Assembly: GCA_964646625.1 (NCBI GenBank)
Contig: CAZYHC010000008.1
Location: 76,722 to 140,721 of the forward strand
Length of the DNA stretch: 64,000 bases
Direction of reading: 5' to 3'
Source of the DNA: DAOULT01 sp964646625
GTDB taxonomy: Bacteria > Chloroflexota > Anaerolineae > CAZYHC01
Shown: piece after piece, positions 56,196 through 64,000 of the stretch
Layout: each line of letters opens with the position of its first letter
How positions within the stretch are numbered: the stretch's first letter is position 1
Notes under the pieces: generated by a model
The model's database searches: none
Told to the model about the DNA's origin: nothing
The model's input: only the letters and a program-made list of their open reading frames with translations
Translations under genes and position numbers: made by a program

Positions 56196-57050
56196 TTGGC
56201 CGAGGTATTGGACGACATGGCGGCAATAGTCCTCTACGTCGCTCAGATCATCGCGGAGGGACTGATAGACTATATCCAGGGCCAGGCCGAGATAGCCATG
56301 CACGATAACGTTTCTCAGTCCGATGGCCCTGATCAGAGAACGGGCCAATTCCTCCGGTATGATCCCCCCCTCCGCCAGAACGAGCATAATGTCGGCCCGA
56401 TCCTCAGGCTTGCGCAGATTCAAGGCGGCTACCAGATGATTGCCGATATCGGTCATGGCCTCAATGCAGGTCTGCAACTCGTACAGGGCGGCGTGGCTCT
56501 TCTCGCGGTCGGCCTTGAATTCTTCCAGGCTCAGGGCGGCATATCTCTTCAGAAAGCCCAACATCTCCTCGATGTGGCGCAGGCGCTCGTTAACAACCTC
56601 TTCTTCCACCATATCTTTGCCTCCCTCCCCCATCCGGGCGGCCAATATGCGCCGTCTCAAATAGCGATGCCGAACCTCGAACAACTCCTGTTCGTCGAAG
56701 TATCTCCCCAGGAAATCGGTCTCTATCCTGACCCGTTCCTTTTCGTCGCCGACGTACACCGGGCGGCCCGTCTTGAAGATTTGATGTCCCAGCAGCGGCG
56801 AGGCTTCGTTGAGATAGACCAGATCGATCTCCTCCGTCCCGGCGTGTTCCGCTAACTCGAAGAGAAGGGACAGGTACATTCTGGCTCTAAGGGAAGGTTG
56901 GGGTTCGGCCAGATGGATAGCCACATCCACGTCGCTCAACGAAGTAGCCTGATCCCGGACCGAAGAGCCGAAGAGGTAGGCCACAGTCACAGGATAAGAA
57001 CAGGTCTCGAAATATGCGTTTAAACGGGCCGCGATCGCCTCTACGTTCAT
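56169..57050 (-). CDS. MntA-HepT fusion: nucleotidyltransferase antitoxin joined to HEPN toxin
   Basis: 293 residues from ATG 57050 (GAGGGAGGGG upstream). Residues 1-145: minimal nucleotidyltransferase with the MntA motif GSx10DxD (G28-S29 to D40-D42). Residues 147-293: HEPN/DUF86 domain with the RNase motif Rx4HxY at R246-H251-Y253. These are normally two genes: HepT cleaves RNA, and MntA silences it by adding AMP to the Tyr. Here one frame encodes both. An in-frame ATG at codon 147 (56612) has GGGAGG 7 nt upstream, so a separate HepT could also be made. The ATG overlaps the histidine-kinase stop by 4 nt. The last residues come from a REP element. Confidence 0.87.
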   Translation of the reverse strand: MNVEAIAARLNAYFETCSYPVTVAYLFGSSVRDQATSLSDVDVAIHLAEPQPSLRARMYLSLLFELAEHAGTEEIDLVYLNEASPLLGHQIFKTGRPVYVGDEKERVRIETDFLGRYFDEQELFEVRHRYLRRRILAARMGEGGKDMVEEEVVNERLRHIEEMLGFLKRYAALSLEEFKADREKSHAALYELQTCIEAMTDIGNHLVAALNLRKPEDRADIMLVLAEGGIIPEELARSLIRAIGLRNVIVHGYLGLALDIVYQSLRDDLSDVEDYCRHVVQYLGQQCRAPFNP

Positions 57051-58453
57051 CCACCCCTCCCTCCTCCTTCTCTCGTTCTCAGCCAAAGGGTGAAGGTACT
57101 GCCCTTGCCCACCTGGCTTTCCACCGTCAGGTAGCCGCCGTGGGCCTGGGCGATCCACTGCGCGATGGAAAGGCCCAGACCCGTCCCGCCCCGGACGCGG
57201 GCCTTGTCGGCCCGGTAGAAACGCTCAAAGATGTGCGGCAAATCCTCCTCGGGGATGCCTATCCCCGTGTCGGCCACCGCTATCTGTACCCAGCCTTGCT
57301 CGTGGTAAAGGGATAGCTTTACCTCTCCGCCGGGCGGGGTGTACTTGAGGGCGTTGTCCACCAGGTTGAGGAGCAGTTGTGTCAGGCGGTCGGCATCGCC
57401 CATGACCACGGCCTGATCTTCGTGGCCCAGTTTGACCTCTACCCCGTCGGCCATGAGTTGGGCCTGGCGATAGACCTCCAGCAGGAGGGTGTCCAGTTCG
57501 ACGGGCTTTTTCGCCAGGCTTATCCCGGCATCGGCCTGGGCCAGCAGCAGCAGATCGGCCACCAGGCGCGACATGCGGGCCATTTCCCCCTCGATGGTTT
57601 CCAGGGTCTCCCCCCGCGCCTGGGGGTCGTCGGCCGCCCCCAGCCTGAGGAGATCGAGGTTGCCCCGCATGGTGGTCAGGGGGGTGCGTAATTCGTGGGA
57701 AACGTCGGCGATGAGGCGCTGCTGGGTACGGAAAAGTGTCTCCAGACGGCCCAGCATCTCGTTGAAGGTGGCCGCCAGGCGTCCCACTTCGTCCTGCGCC
57801 TGGGGCATCTCCAGCCGCTGGCTCAGGTCCTCGGCGCGGGAGATGCGCAGGGCCGTCTGGGTGATGCGGTCGATGGGCGAGAGGGCAGTACGGGCCAGGA
57901 AAACTCCCCCTAGAGTAGCCAGGAGCAAGGTGGCAGCGTTACCGCCTATCAGCAGGTAGAGAACGGTCTGAAGGATGGCGTCCGTGTTGCGCAACGATTG
58001 GCCCACCTGCACCGCCCCGATGACCTGCCCTCCGACCATCAAAGGGGTGCTGTAGATATGCAATCGGGCGTCCCCGGCCCTGAGAACGTAGCTGGTCGCC
58101 TGGCCCTTCAAATTGTAGGTCAACATTTCCTCGTCGATGGGCAGGGTTTGAGCCCCCATGTTGTACGAACGGCTGGCTACCCGGCCGTCAACGCTCACGA
58201 TCTGCACGTATATCCCAGGGGCAGAGAAAACGTCGATGGGAGGCAGGGTCAACAGGCCGGAGACCAGCAGGAACAGGGGATCGTTTTCGGCCTGGACGAA
58301 GGCCACCACCTGCCTGGCCCGGCTCTGGACGTTGCGATCCACTTCAGCCATCATGCGGTAGGATAGCAGGGAGTAGAACAGGGCGCTAAAGACCAGTAGA
58401 ATGGCCCCCAGCAGCCCTATATACCAGAGAGTCAGCCGGGTGCGAATGGACAA
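57047..58453 (-). CDS. Sensor histidine kinase
   Basis: 468 residues. Membrane helix (about 10-30), extracytoplasmic sensor (about 35-165), second helix (about 168-190), HAMP linker, H-box DVSHELRTPLT with the phosphorylated His, N-box NLVDNALKYTPPGG, G1 DTGIGIPEED and G2 GGTGLGLSIA. A complete orthodox kinase. No response-regulator gene is next to it, so its partner is elsewhere. Unusual: the gene directly downstream and overlapping is the MntA-HepT fusion. Confidence 0.92.
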   Translation of the reverse strand: MSIRTRLTLWYIGLLGAILLVFSALFYSLLSYRMMAEVDRNVQSRARQVVAFVQAENDPLFLLVSGLLTLPPIDVFSAPGIYVQIVSVDGRVASRSYNMGAQTLPIDEEMLTYNLKGQATSYVLRAGDARLHIYSTPLMVGGQVIGAVQVGQSLRNTDAILQTVLYLLIGGNAATLLLATLGGVFLARTALSPIDRITQTALRISRAEDLSQRLEMPQAQDEVGRLAATFNEMLGRLETLFRTQQRLIADVSHELRTPLTTMRGNLDLLRLGAADDPQARGETLETIEGEMARMSRLVADLLLLAQADAGISLAKKPVELDTLLLEVYRQAQLMADGVEVKLGHEDQAVVMGDADRLTQLLLNLVDNALKYTPPGGEVKLSLYHEQGWVQIAVADTGIGIPEEDLPHIFERFYRADKARVRGGTGLGLSIAQWIAQAHGGYLTVESQVGKGSTFTLWLRTREGGGRGG

Positions 58454-58491
58454 AGGCCATCTCCTTCTCTAAAAAACGCAGGATACAAGAC

Positions 58492-58522
58492 GAAAAAGGC
58501 CGGGGTGAGCAATCCCGACCTT
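58492..58522 (-). terminator. Terminator of the GNAT gene
   Basis: Minus-strand AAGGTCGGG / CCCCGGCCTT stem with a 7-nt loop, then TTTTCG. Confidence 0.75.
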
Positions 58523-58553
58523 GTTCTTTGGTATTCCTCCTCCCGTAAGCACT

Positions 58554-59069
58554 CTACGGTCGCTCATTCAGAGCCATTTCCATAAATACCCAATGTGAGC
58601 GATATTCCTCAGGAATCTCACTTTCAGGGTATGGCTCGGTATCCTGAAAGCCCACCGAACGATAAAGCGCGTGCGCTTCCTTCATGAAACGGGTGCTATC
58701 CAAGCGGATGTTGGAGTAACCGATCTGGCGGGCTTCTTTGATGACGGCTTCTAGCAGAGCCCGGCCTATACCCTTTCTTCGATACTCTGGCCGCACATAC
58801 ATCCTCTTGACCTCGCCGATACCCTCGCCGATCTTTCTCATGCAAGCGATACCCGCAATCTGATGGTCATACTGACCCAATAGCAGGCGTCCTTCGGGTG
58901 GCAGAAATTTGTGGAGTTCGACCATATCTTGTTCAAGCATCGAATTAATATCAAAACTGATACCAAATTCGCGGTTGAGCATCGAATTGGCCCACCGGAG
59001 ATATTCCCAGAACAGTTCCCGCACATGCCGTCTGTGTTCGTCTGTCTCCACTTGAATGATCTTTAGCAT
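58554..59069 (-). CDS. GNAT-family N-acetyltransferase
   Basis: 171 residues with the acetyl-CoA-binding signature YVRPEYRRKGIGRALLEAV (motif A, near residue 95) and the later YSNIRLDSTRFMKEAHALY and GF strands. Substrate not deducible. 21 nt downstream of the URO-D family gene, so it probably ends the same transcript. Followed by a terminator. Confidence 0.88.
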   Translation of the reverse strand: MLKIIQVETDEHRRHVRELFWEYLRWANSMLNREFGISFDINSMLEQDMVELHKFLPPEGRLLLGQYDHQIAGIACMRKIGEGIGEVKRMYVRPEYRRKGIGRALLEAVIKEARQIGYSNIRLDSTRFMKEAHALYRSVGFQDTEPYPESEIPEEYRSHWVFMEMALNERP

Positions 59070-59090
59070 GGTTTGTGCCCCCGCTCCACA

Positions 59091-60206
59091 TCAGGCCGTT
59101 TCCTCAGCGCTGTAAGGCGTCTGCGTTATGGTATTGACCATGGCCCAAAAGTTCTCGAGGGGGGTATCAAGCTGTACGTGGTGAGTGGGCCCTATGATCA
59201 AGCCCCCATTCCGGCCCAGCGTTTTTAAGCGCCTTATCACTTCTCTCTCCACCTCAGCCGGCGTTCCAAAAGGCAGGGTATATTGCTCATCTATCGAGCC
59301 CCAGAAACACAGTTTGTCCCCGTATTCCTTCTTTACTTTTTCAGGATCCATGCACTGTGGTTGAATGGGATTGAGAACGTCCACTCCGATTTCGATCAAT
59401 TCGGGGATGATAGGGTAAATGTTGCCATCCGAATGATAGGCTATTTTTATCTCTGGGTTAATGCTTTTCAGGGTGGAGATAAACGTAGCCAGGCGGGGCT
59501 TGAAGAATCGACGCCAGGTTTCAGGGGAAATGAGCATCCTATCCTGGGCCCCCACGTCATCCCCTATCCAGATCATGTCTACCCCCATTTCCACCAGCTT
59601 CTCAGCGGCCGTAAGGTGATAGTTAAACGGAATGTCAAAAAGCCTTTCTAAAAGATCGGGGTTGATAATAAAATCCATCAATACCCTGTCATACCCTCTG
59701 AGCGCCCAGGCGGTTTCAAAGATCGTGGTGACGGTGACTCCCACCACCCAGTACTCATCTTTGAATTCCTGGATGGCCCTTTCCGCTTCCACGTATAATT
59801 CGGGCCGGTGCGGATCAGGCGGCTGATACGAGTCTAGGGCCTGGTCAGCGGCCAGAGGATGACCGACCATTTCAGTATAATATCCTGTACCGAATTGCGT
59901 TTTATACTCTACGTTCTGCCACCCCACCCCCCATTCGTCGGTATAGGTCTCTCCGTCGTCGCTGTAGGCTTCAGTGGCGTAATATGAATTGGCCCATCCG
60001 ACGGAGGTTAAAATCATATCTTCGTCTATAGCCCGCTCCAGGGCGTAGGTATTACCGCCGCCGTGGGGGTTATGGAGATCCTGGTCCGTCAGCCCCAGGT
60101 CCTTCTTAAGCCTGGAGGCAAACTCGGGCGTGAAACTAACCTGCATGGGACATCTATCTGGCTTCTCGTGGTGGAGAGCCATGAGCACCCGGTCTCGATG
60201 TTTCAT
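59091..60206 (-). CDS. Uroporphyrinogen decarboxylase (URO-D) family protein
   Basis: 371 residues of the URO-D/MtaA barrel superfamily: RVLMALHHEKPDRCPMQVSF at the start, MIWIGDDVGAQDRMLISPE, and the HSDGNIYPIIPELIEIGVDV strand-helix. The Cys of the HxC zinc motif used by corrinoid methyltransferases is absent at HSDG. True haem-pathway HemE features are also lacking, so function is open. It follows a ribose-type ABC permease (18-nt gap) in an operon with a sugar-binding protein, which points to processing of a small imported molecule (inference). Confidence 0.85.
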   Translation of the reverse strand: MKHRDRVLMALHHEKPDRCPMQVSFTPEFASRLKKDLGLTDQDLHNPHGGGNTYALERAIDEDMILTSVGWANSYYATEAYSDDGETYTDEWGVGWQNVEYKTQFGTGYYTEMVGHPLAADQALDSYQPPDPHRPELYVEAERAIQEFKDEYWVVGVTVTTIFETAWALRGYDRVLMDFIINPDLLERLFDIPFNYHLTAAEKLVEMGVDMIWIGDDVGAQDRMLISPETWRRFFKPRLATFISTLKSINPEIKIAYHSDGNIYPIIPELIEIGVDVLNPIQPQCMDPEKVKKEYGDKLCFWGSIDEQYTLPFGTPAEVEREVIRRLKTLGRNGGLIIGPTHHVQLDTPLENFWAMVNTITQTPYSAEETA

Positions 60207-60224
60207 TTTTGCCCCCAGCGGTAT

Positions 60225-61223
60225 CTACTCCAGCCTTCTACTCAGGATGGCCTGCATAGACACCGAGATGACAATAATCAAACCATAGAGCAGTTGCGTC
60301 CAGAATCCTGTCAGACCCACGGCCACAATCCCGGCTTCGATAGCCCCGATGATGAAACAGGCCACAAACGTCCCAAATATGGTCCCTACTCCGCCGAAAA
60401 CCGAAGTGCCGCCCAGGAATACGGAGGCCAGCGTCCTCAGCAGATACCCTTCGCCCAGAGTAACCCAGTAGTAATTCACTTCCAGGCTGGCCAAAAGGCC
60501 CGCTAAGGCAGCCGCAATACCGACGACAGCGAATACCAACATCCTGGTGCGGTCAACATTGACGCCCATCAGTTTGGCACTTTCCTTGTTATCTCCGGTA
60601 AGATATACGTGCGCGCCGAACTTGTGGCGGTTCAAAAAGACCCACACCAGCACTGCCACAATAATAGTCCAGATCATTTGAGCTGGCAGGTAACCTGCCA
60701 GCCTGCCCACCAATGCTCCACGGAAGACCGTTCCCTTGGCCGGCACGAGAGAAGCCGGGTGTCCGCCCGTGATCACCAGCACCACTCCTCTCCAAAAGAA
60801 CTGGGTCCCGATAGTGGCCACCAGCGAGGGGATTCCCAACCTGACCACTATTATTCCATTTAACAGCCCTACCAGGAATCCTGCCACCAGACAGGCCACA
60901 AAAGCCAGGGCAAAACTGCCGGTGGTCTCAAAAACATTGACATATACCAGCACTCCTACCGCCATAATAGATCCGAACGACAGATCTATCTCGCCTGCGA
61001 TTACCACCATCGTCAAGGGCAAAGCCATAATAGCAAAGAACGGTATTACAGACATATATGCGGCGTAGATTTCACGGGAGAGGAACGTCTTAGGTGCTCC
61101 GATGACAAAAAGTGCCCAGATGACCAGCAAGACACAAACGATGCCAATTTGTAGCCCATACCGGCGGGCAAACCTGCCCAGGCTAACAGGCCGATATACT
61201 CGCTCTTCGACACGAGAAGTCAT
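60225..61223 (-). CDS. Ribose-type sugar ABC transporter permease
   Basis: 332 residues with about ten hydrophobic segments and the RbsC-family motifs AGEIDLSFGSIMAVG and LGGTSVFGGVGTIFGTFVACFIIG. One permease gene is present, so it should form a homodimer with the adjacent ATPase and binding protein. Substrate probably a sugar or sugar-like molecule. Confidence 0.92.
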   Translation of the reverse strand: MTSRVEERVYRPVSLGRFARRYGLQIGIVCVLLVIWALFVIGAPKTFLSREIYAAYMSVIPFFAIMALPLTMVVIAGEIDLSFGSIMAVGVLVYVNVFETTGSFALAFVACLVAGFLVGLLNGIIVVRLGIPSLVATIGTQFFWRGVVLVITGGHPASLVPAKGTVFRGALVGRLAGYLPAQMIWTIIVAVLVWVFLNRHKFGAHVYLTGDNKESAKLMGVNVDRTRMLVFAVVGIAAALAGLLASLEVNYYWVTLGEGYLLRTLASVFLGGTSVFGGVGTIFGTFVACFIIGAIEAGIVAVGLTGFWTQLLYGLIIVISVSMQAILSRRLE

Positions 61224-61311
61224 TTCAACTCCTTTCTTTTGACATTATGATATTTATTGATACATCTCTACCAGTTTATGTCTTTAAGAAAAGTGAATAT
61301 GGCGCTTAATC

Positions 61312-62067
61312 TCAATCTAAGCTTCCTGTCTGGGCCACATGATACATCTTATCCATAAGCTGGTCCAAAGTGATATCTTTTGTCAAAAACTCACCCGCAA
61401 CCGCTCCTCTATCCAACACTACGATCCTATCCGCTACTGAATATACATGAAACACGTTGTGGTCGATGAATATGCATGACTTGCCGGCCCTTTTGATATC
61501 TTGCACGAACTCCAACAATTTTCTCCGCTCCGAGAGCGATAAACCCATGGTCGGCTCATCCAGAATGATGAGCTCCGCCTGGAAGTGCAGGGCCCGCACA
61601 ATAGCTACTCCCTGTTTTTCTCCTCCAGAAAAGGTCCTGACCACAGAATCAGGGGCCACGGCCAACGACGTAAAACCCATCGACCCCACCATCAGTTTCT
61701 CTGTTTCCTGCTGCATCCGTTTTACGTCAAGGAAGCCCAGGCCATTCGCTAGCTCTCGCCCCATGAATATATTTCTCCAAAGAGTCTGGAGGTCTGCTAA
61801 GGCTCGTTCCTGATAAACGGTTTCAATGCCAAGTTGGCGGGCTTTTGCCACAGAGAAGTCTTCTATTTTCTGTTGATTGAAATGCATTTCTCCGCTGTCT
61901 GGCTGATGGTAGCCGGTCACGATCTTGATTAGAGTGGACTTGCCGGCCCCGTTGTCACCTACCAGGCCCACCACTTCACCGCGGCCGACGACAAAGTCCA
62001 CCCCGCGCAGGGCTTGAACTTCCCCGAAACGCTTGGAAATGTTTTTCATTTCGAGTACGTATTCCAC
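61312..62067 (-). CDS. Sugar ABC transporter ATP-binding protein
   Basis: 251 residues from GTG 62067 (AAAGGAG 8 nt upstream; the ORF runs to 62199 without support). P-loop GDNGAGKSTLIK, signature FSGGEKQGVAIVRAL (altered LSGGQ), Walker B LIILDEPTMGLS, H-loop in IFIDHN. Single-domain type, half the length of RbsA, as is common for ribose/xylose importers outside enterics. Confidence 0.92.
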   Translation of the reverse strand: MEYVLEMKNISKRFGEVQALRGVDFVVGRGEVVGLVGDNGAGKSTLIKIVTGYHQPDSGEMHFNQQKIEDFSVAKARQLGIETVYQERALADLQTLWRNIFMGRELANGLGFLDVKRMQQETEKLMVGSMGFTSLAVAPDSVVRTFSGGEKQGVAIVRALHFQAELIILDEPTMGLSLSERRKLLEFVQDIKRAGKSCIFIDHNVFHVYSVADRIVVLDRGAVAGEFLTKDITLDQLMDKMYHVAQTGSLD

Positions 62068-62248
62068 CAGATAATCTCCTTTTGCGAAACAAGGGGACAA
62101 ACGGCACTGGATACGTTTGTTCTCAGGGCACGTGTTCGCCACCCGCATCTGGTCACGGCGAGCACGCCTCGTATATCTTCGTGCCGCTTGTCCCACCACA
62201 TAGTTCTATTTCCGAACCGTCTCCTGCGAAGTACCGTTTGGTTCTGGG

Positions 62249-62282
62249 AGGTGCCTGGCACTTTTGGAAGTGCCAGGCACCT
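62249..62282. repeat. REP palindrome, main type
   Basis: Lies 13 nt downstream of the binding-protein stop (minus strand), between it and the ATPase gene; could form a hairpin that stabilises the upstream binding-protein message, as REPs do elsewhere. Confidence 0.9.
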
Positions 62283-62295
62283 AACATGGGTGTTC

Positions 62296-63303
62296 CTATC
62301 TAATCTGCTCCTCCACCAGCGGGGCCAGAATCTCGACGTTGTCCTTGTGGGCAAAGCCGGAGCCCGTATCAATGTGCAGCCCAGAGAACAGGTATTTCTT
62401 GGTCAGACAGATCTGCACAATTGGGTAATAGCCCTGCAAGAAGGGTTGCTGATCGAGCACCAGGTCAGTCCACCCGCCCCGAATCGCTTCCAACGTGGCC
62501 GGCGAGAGATCAAACCCGATACCATAGATGTCGTCCGGGCCTTTACCCGCCGCGGTCAGGTACGTTTCCAGGGTAGCGGTCAGACCCCCGTGATCGGTGC
62601 AGACCAGCTTGACGTCGGGGTTGGACGACACATAGCCCGTGAAGACCGGGACGCCTGCGGTGGCATCGGCATCGGTAGCCGCGTCAATCTCCATGTAGTC
62701 CACCGTCATCCCTGCTTCCTCCAGGGCATCTATGACGCCCTTTGTCCTCAACCCACGGGTCGGTTCTTTCAAAAGCCCCCAGACCATGGCCCGATCGCCT
62801 TCTCCGAGGCCCGTCCTCTTGAGGGCCTCCTGGCCCAACATATAGCCGGACTCATACAGTTCTTGCCCCACGTAACCGAACCCTTCGCCCTTGTACCGCC
62901 CTTCGAGCCTGGGCAGGGTAGTGTTCTGGCTGGTTACGATGATCCCTGCTGCCCTGGCTTCGTCTACCGCAGCTTCAAAGGCATCATCGCCGGGGTGCCC
63001 CATAATGGCGATCCCGTCAGGCTTGGTGGCAGCCGCTTCTTTGAATTGTGCAACCATCTTCTCGGGGTTCCAATCCGAGAACATATATTCAACGTCGGCA
63101 CCCAGGTCTGCGGCGGCCGCTACTGCTCCATTGTAAACGACGGTACCAAAGGGACAGCCTGGTGGCCCGCCGGGGAAGAAGACTATCTTTACTCCTTCGC
63201 AGGTCTTGCCTTCCTGGGCCAGCGTCGGCATCGGCTGCGGTCCAATGGCAAACACCAACGCCAACATTACAACAAGGCTACAGATTAACCAACTGGATTT
63301 CAT
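62296..63303 (-). CDS. Sugar ABC transporter substrate-binding protein
   Basis: 335 residues. Signal peptide ending near PTLAQ, then a type-I periplasmic-binding fold of the ribose class: VKIVFFPGGPPGCPFG, KPDGIAIMGHPGDDAFEAAV, and YGIGFDLSPATLEAI. Acts outside the membrane to hand substrate to the permease at 60225. AAAGGAGG precedes the ATG. Ligand unknown; the neighbouring galM fragment fits a sugar. Confidence 0.92.
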   Translation of the reverse strand: MKSSWLICSLVVMLALVFAIGPQPMPTLAQEGKTCEGVKIVFFPGGPPGCPFGTVVYNGAVAAAADLGADVEYMFSDWNPEKMVAQFKEAAATKPDGIAIMGHPGDDAFEAAVDEARAAGIIVTSQNTTLPRLEGRYKGEGFGYVGQELYESGYMLGQEALKRTGLGEGDRAMVWGLLKEPTRGLRTKGVIDALEEAGMTVDYMEIDAATDADATAGVPVFTGYVSSNPDVKLVCTDHGGLTATLETYLTAAGKGPDDIYGIGFDLSPATLEAIRGGWTDLVLDQQPFLQGYYPIVQICLTKKYLFSGLHIDTGSGFAHKDNVEILAPLVEEQIR

Positions 63304-63527
63304 TTTTCTTTCCTCCTTTGAAAGTTAGTTGGGCTTGTCCGCCAGTTCCCTCCTGGGAAAGCCCAGTACGTGAACTACAGAATAACATCTGGAAACAGCT
63401 TACAACATAGTCAATGGGGCCCTCATCACCTCCTTTCACCAACTCTGGGAGAGACTCACAGCACCTCCTGCCATACGCAGTTAGCTCAATTCTGCTTCGC
63501 CTCCCCAAGGCAGTTCTCCCCTCAATT

Positions 63528-63718
63528 TTACTTTACTTCCTTGAGTCTGTCAAGCAGACCATTGGGCAGGCGTTTGATTGCCTCTTTGAACCCGGTCCGG
63601 TGCTCATCGTGGCTGGAGCATTCTATGCCTCCAGCGGAAACTGGTTCACCCCCATTCTGACGTACACCTGGAGCCTAGGGCCTTGTCAAAGCCGTCCCTG
63701 GTTTAAAGGCGTGGTCTG
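63528..63718 (-). pseudogene. Possible 3' remnant of a mobile-element ORF (TnpB-like tail)
   Basis: One minus-strand frame reads as a coherent protein tail (GGEPVSAGGIECSSHDEHR then KRLPNGLLDRLKEVK and stop) interrupted by a single TAG and with no start. Tails of this style occur on TnpB-like proteins; the assignment rests on recollection only. Confidence 0.3.
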
Positions 63719-63770
63719 AGGGAAAGGTATAAATCTGGGACCGAAGTATAAAAGATGATCTAGACAAATC

Positions 63771-63800
63771 TAACCCCCCGTCATTGATGACGGGGGGTTA
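63771..63800 (-). terminator. Hairpin terminator after galM
   Basis: Perfect 14-bp stem TAACCCCCCGTCAT / ATGACGGGGGGTTA with a 2-nt centre, 20 nt past the galM stop. The T-run is weak. Confidence 0.7.
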
Positions 63801-63819
63801 TTCGCTGTGATGTGGAGTA

Positions 63820-64000
63820 TCACTCGGTGAAGAACTTGTGGACTGTTAGCTGAGTATAAGTTTCTCCTGGCTCGAGGAGGGTGGATGGGAAATCAGGCTG
63901 ATTGGGCGAGTCAGGGAAATGTTGAGCCTCAAGGCACAGGCCCCCGTACTGGGCATAATCTGCATCGTCTTTGGCGTCCTTCAAGTCAAGCCAGTTGCCT
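63820..64000 (-). CDS. galM: Aldose 1-epimerase (mutarotase), 3' end
   Basis: Last 59 residues of a GalM-family protein; the 5' part is beyond the right edge. CLEAQHFPDSPNQPDFPS and LEPGETYTQLTVHKF are the highly conserved C-terminal strands of aldose 1-epimerases, which interconvert alpha and beta anomers of sugars. It has its own terminator and lies upstream of the sugar importer in the same direction. Confidence 0.9.
   Translation of the reverse strand, partial: GNWLDLKDAKDDADYAQYGGLCLEAQHFPDSPNQPDFPSTLLEPGETYTQLTVHKFFTE

Larger units (their letters stand above)
63304..63819. other. Intergenic region upstream of the sugar ABC operon
   Basis: 516 nt without an intact gene. It contains the leader of the binding-protein gene (no convincing -35/-10 pair found), a probable mobile-element remnant (63528-63718) and the galM terminator (63771-63800). 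Confidence 0.5.

Noticed and set aside
63414..63719. 101-codon plus-strand ORF near the right edge
   Set aside because: No start signal and overlaps the more coherent minus-strand mobile-element-like frame.

Overview
The window is moderately high-GC bacterial chromosome, most likely from a Chloroflexota (Anaerolineae-like) organism. This is inferred from the gene content: secreted proteins with TP/PS-rich linkers, many discoidin and TolB-type propeller modules, a YLP-type C-terminal tail on a secreted protein, a LysW-like protein, and dense palindromic intergenic repeats. No rRNA, CRISPR array or prophage was seen. A selenocysteine tRNA is present, so the organism should decode UGA as selenocysteine somewhere in its genome.

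Layout. 1-6.4 kb: 5' part of a GH2 beta-mannosidase behind a lipoprotein and a small membrane protein (minus strand), then rsmD, an SH3/TolB-propeller protein and a YhhQ-type queuosine-precursor transporter (plus), then a response regulator with a degenerate GGDEF domain. 6.7-11.9 kb: two paralogous clan GH-A-like proteins with discoidin repeats, separated by a RAYT transposase flanked by its probable REP palindromes. 12-14.7 kb: a seven-repeat secreted propeller/DUF11 protein and rex. 14.7-24.8 kb: mreB and a complete F1Fo ATP synthase operon read leftwards (atpI-B-E-F-H-A-G-D-C). It has a coiled-coil gene between atpG and atpD, and two tandem BrnT-type toxin-antitoxin modules between atpD and atpC. 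24.9-39.2 kb: a LivJ-type binding protein, an M1 peptidase, and a MacB/LolCDE-like ABC cluster whose three ATPases each carry a C-terminal cyclic-nucleotide-binding-like domain. The cluster's membrane fusion protein is fused to SH3 and a TolB-like propeller. 39.3-43.7 kb: a DUF2442 remnant, a YugP-type protease, grpE, a major-type sigma factor, tRNA-Sec, a possible ncRNA and a LysW-like protein. 43.7-50.7 kb: murD, a GT2 glycosyltransferase, a Uma2 nuclease and a 1114-residue CHAT protease / STAND NTPase / TPR protein. 51-58.5 kb: a triple-repeat secreted protein, iorA, a ferritin-like protein, a PIG-L deacetylase, a fused MntA-HepT toxin-antitoxin gene and a histidine kinase. 58.5-64 kb: a GNAT acetyltransferase, a URO-D family protein with a ribose-type ABC importer, and the 3' end of galM.

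How the parts fit. Energy coupling (ATP synthase, Rex, IorA), envelope work (MreB, MurD, GT2, MacB-like ABC, M1 peptidase) and carbohydrate use (GH2, discoidin GH-A-like proteins, sugar ABC, GalM) are interleaved with likely defence or stress modules (two BrnT pairs, MntA-HepT, CHAT-STAND, Uma2).

The strongest candidate for something undescribed is regulatory. Upstream of both grpE and the sigma-factor gene lie four TCTAA units spaced exactly 11 bp apart and ending exactly 11 bp before a TATAAT box, with no recognisable -35 element. This is the architecture expected for a shared winged-helix activator. Other notable points are the toxin-antitoxin pairs inside the ATP synthase operon, the single-ORF MntA-HepT with an internal ribosome-binding site, the ABC-ATPase/cNBD fusions, and REP palindromes that sit inside coding sequence or flush against stop codons.
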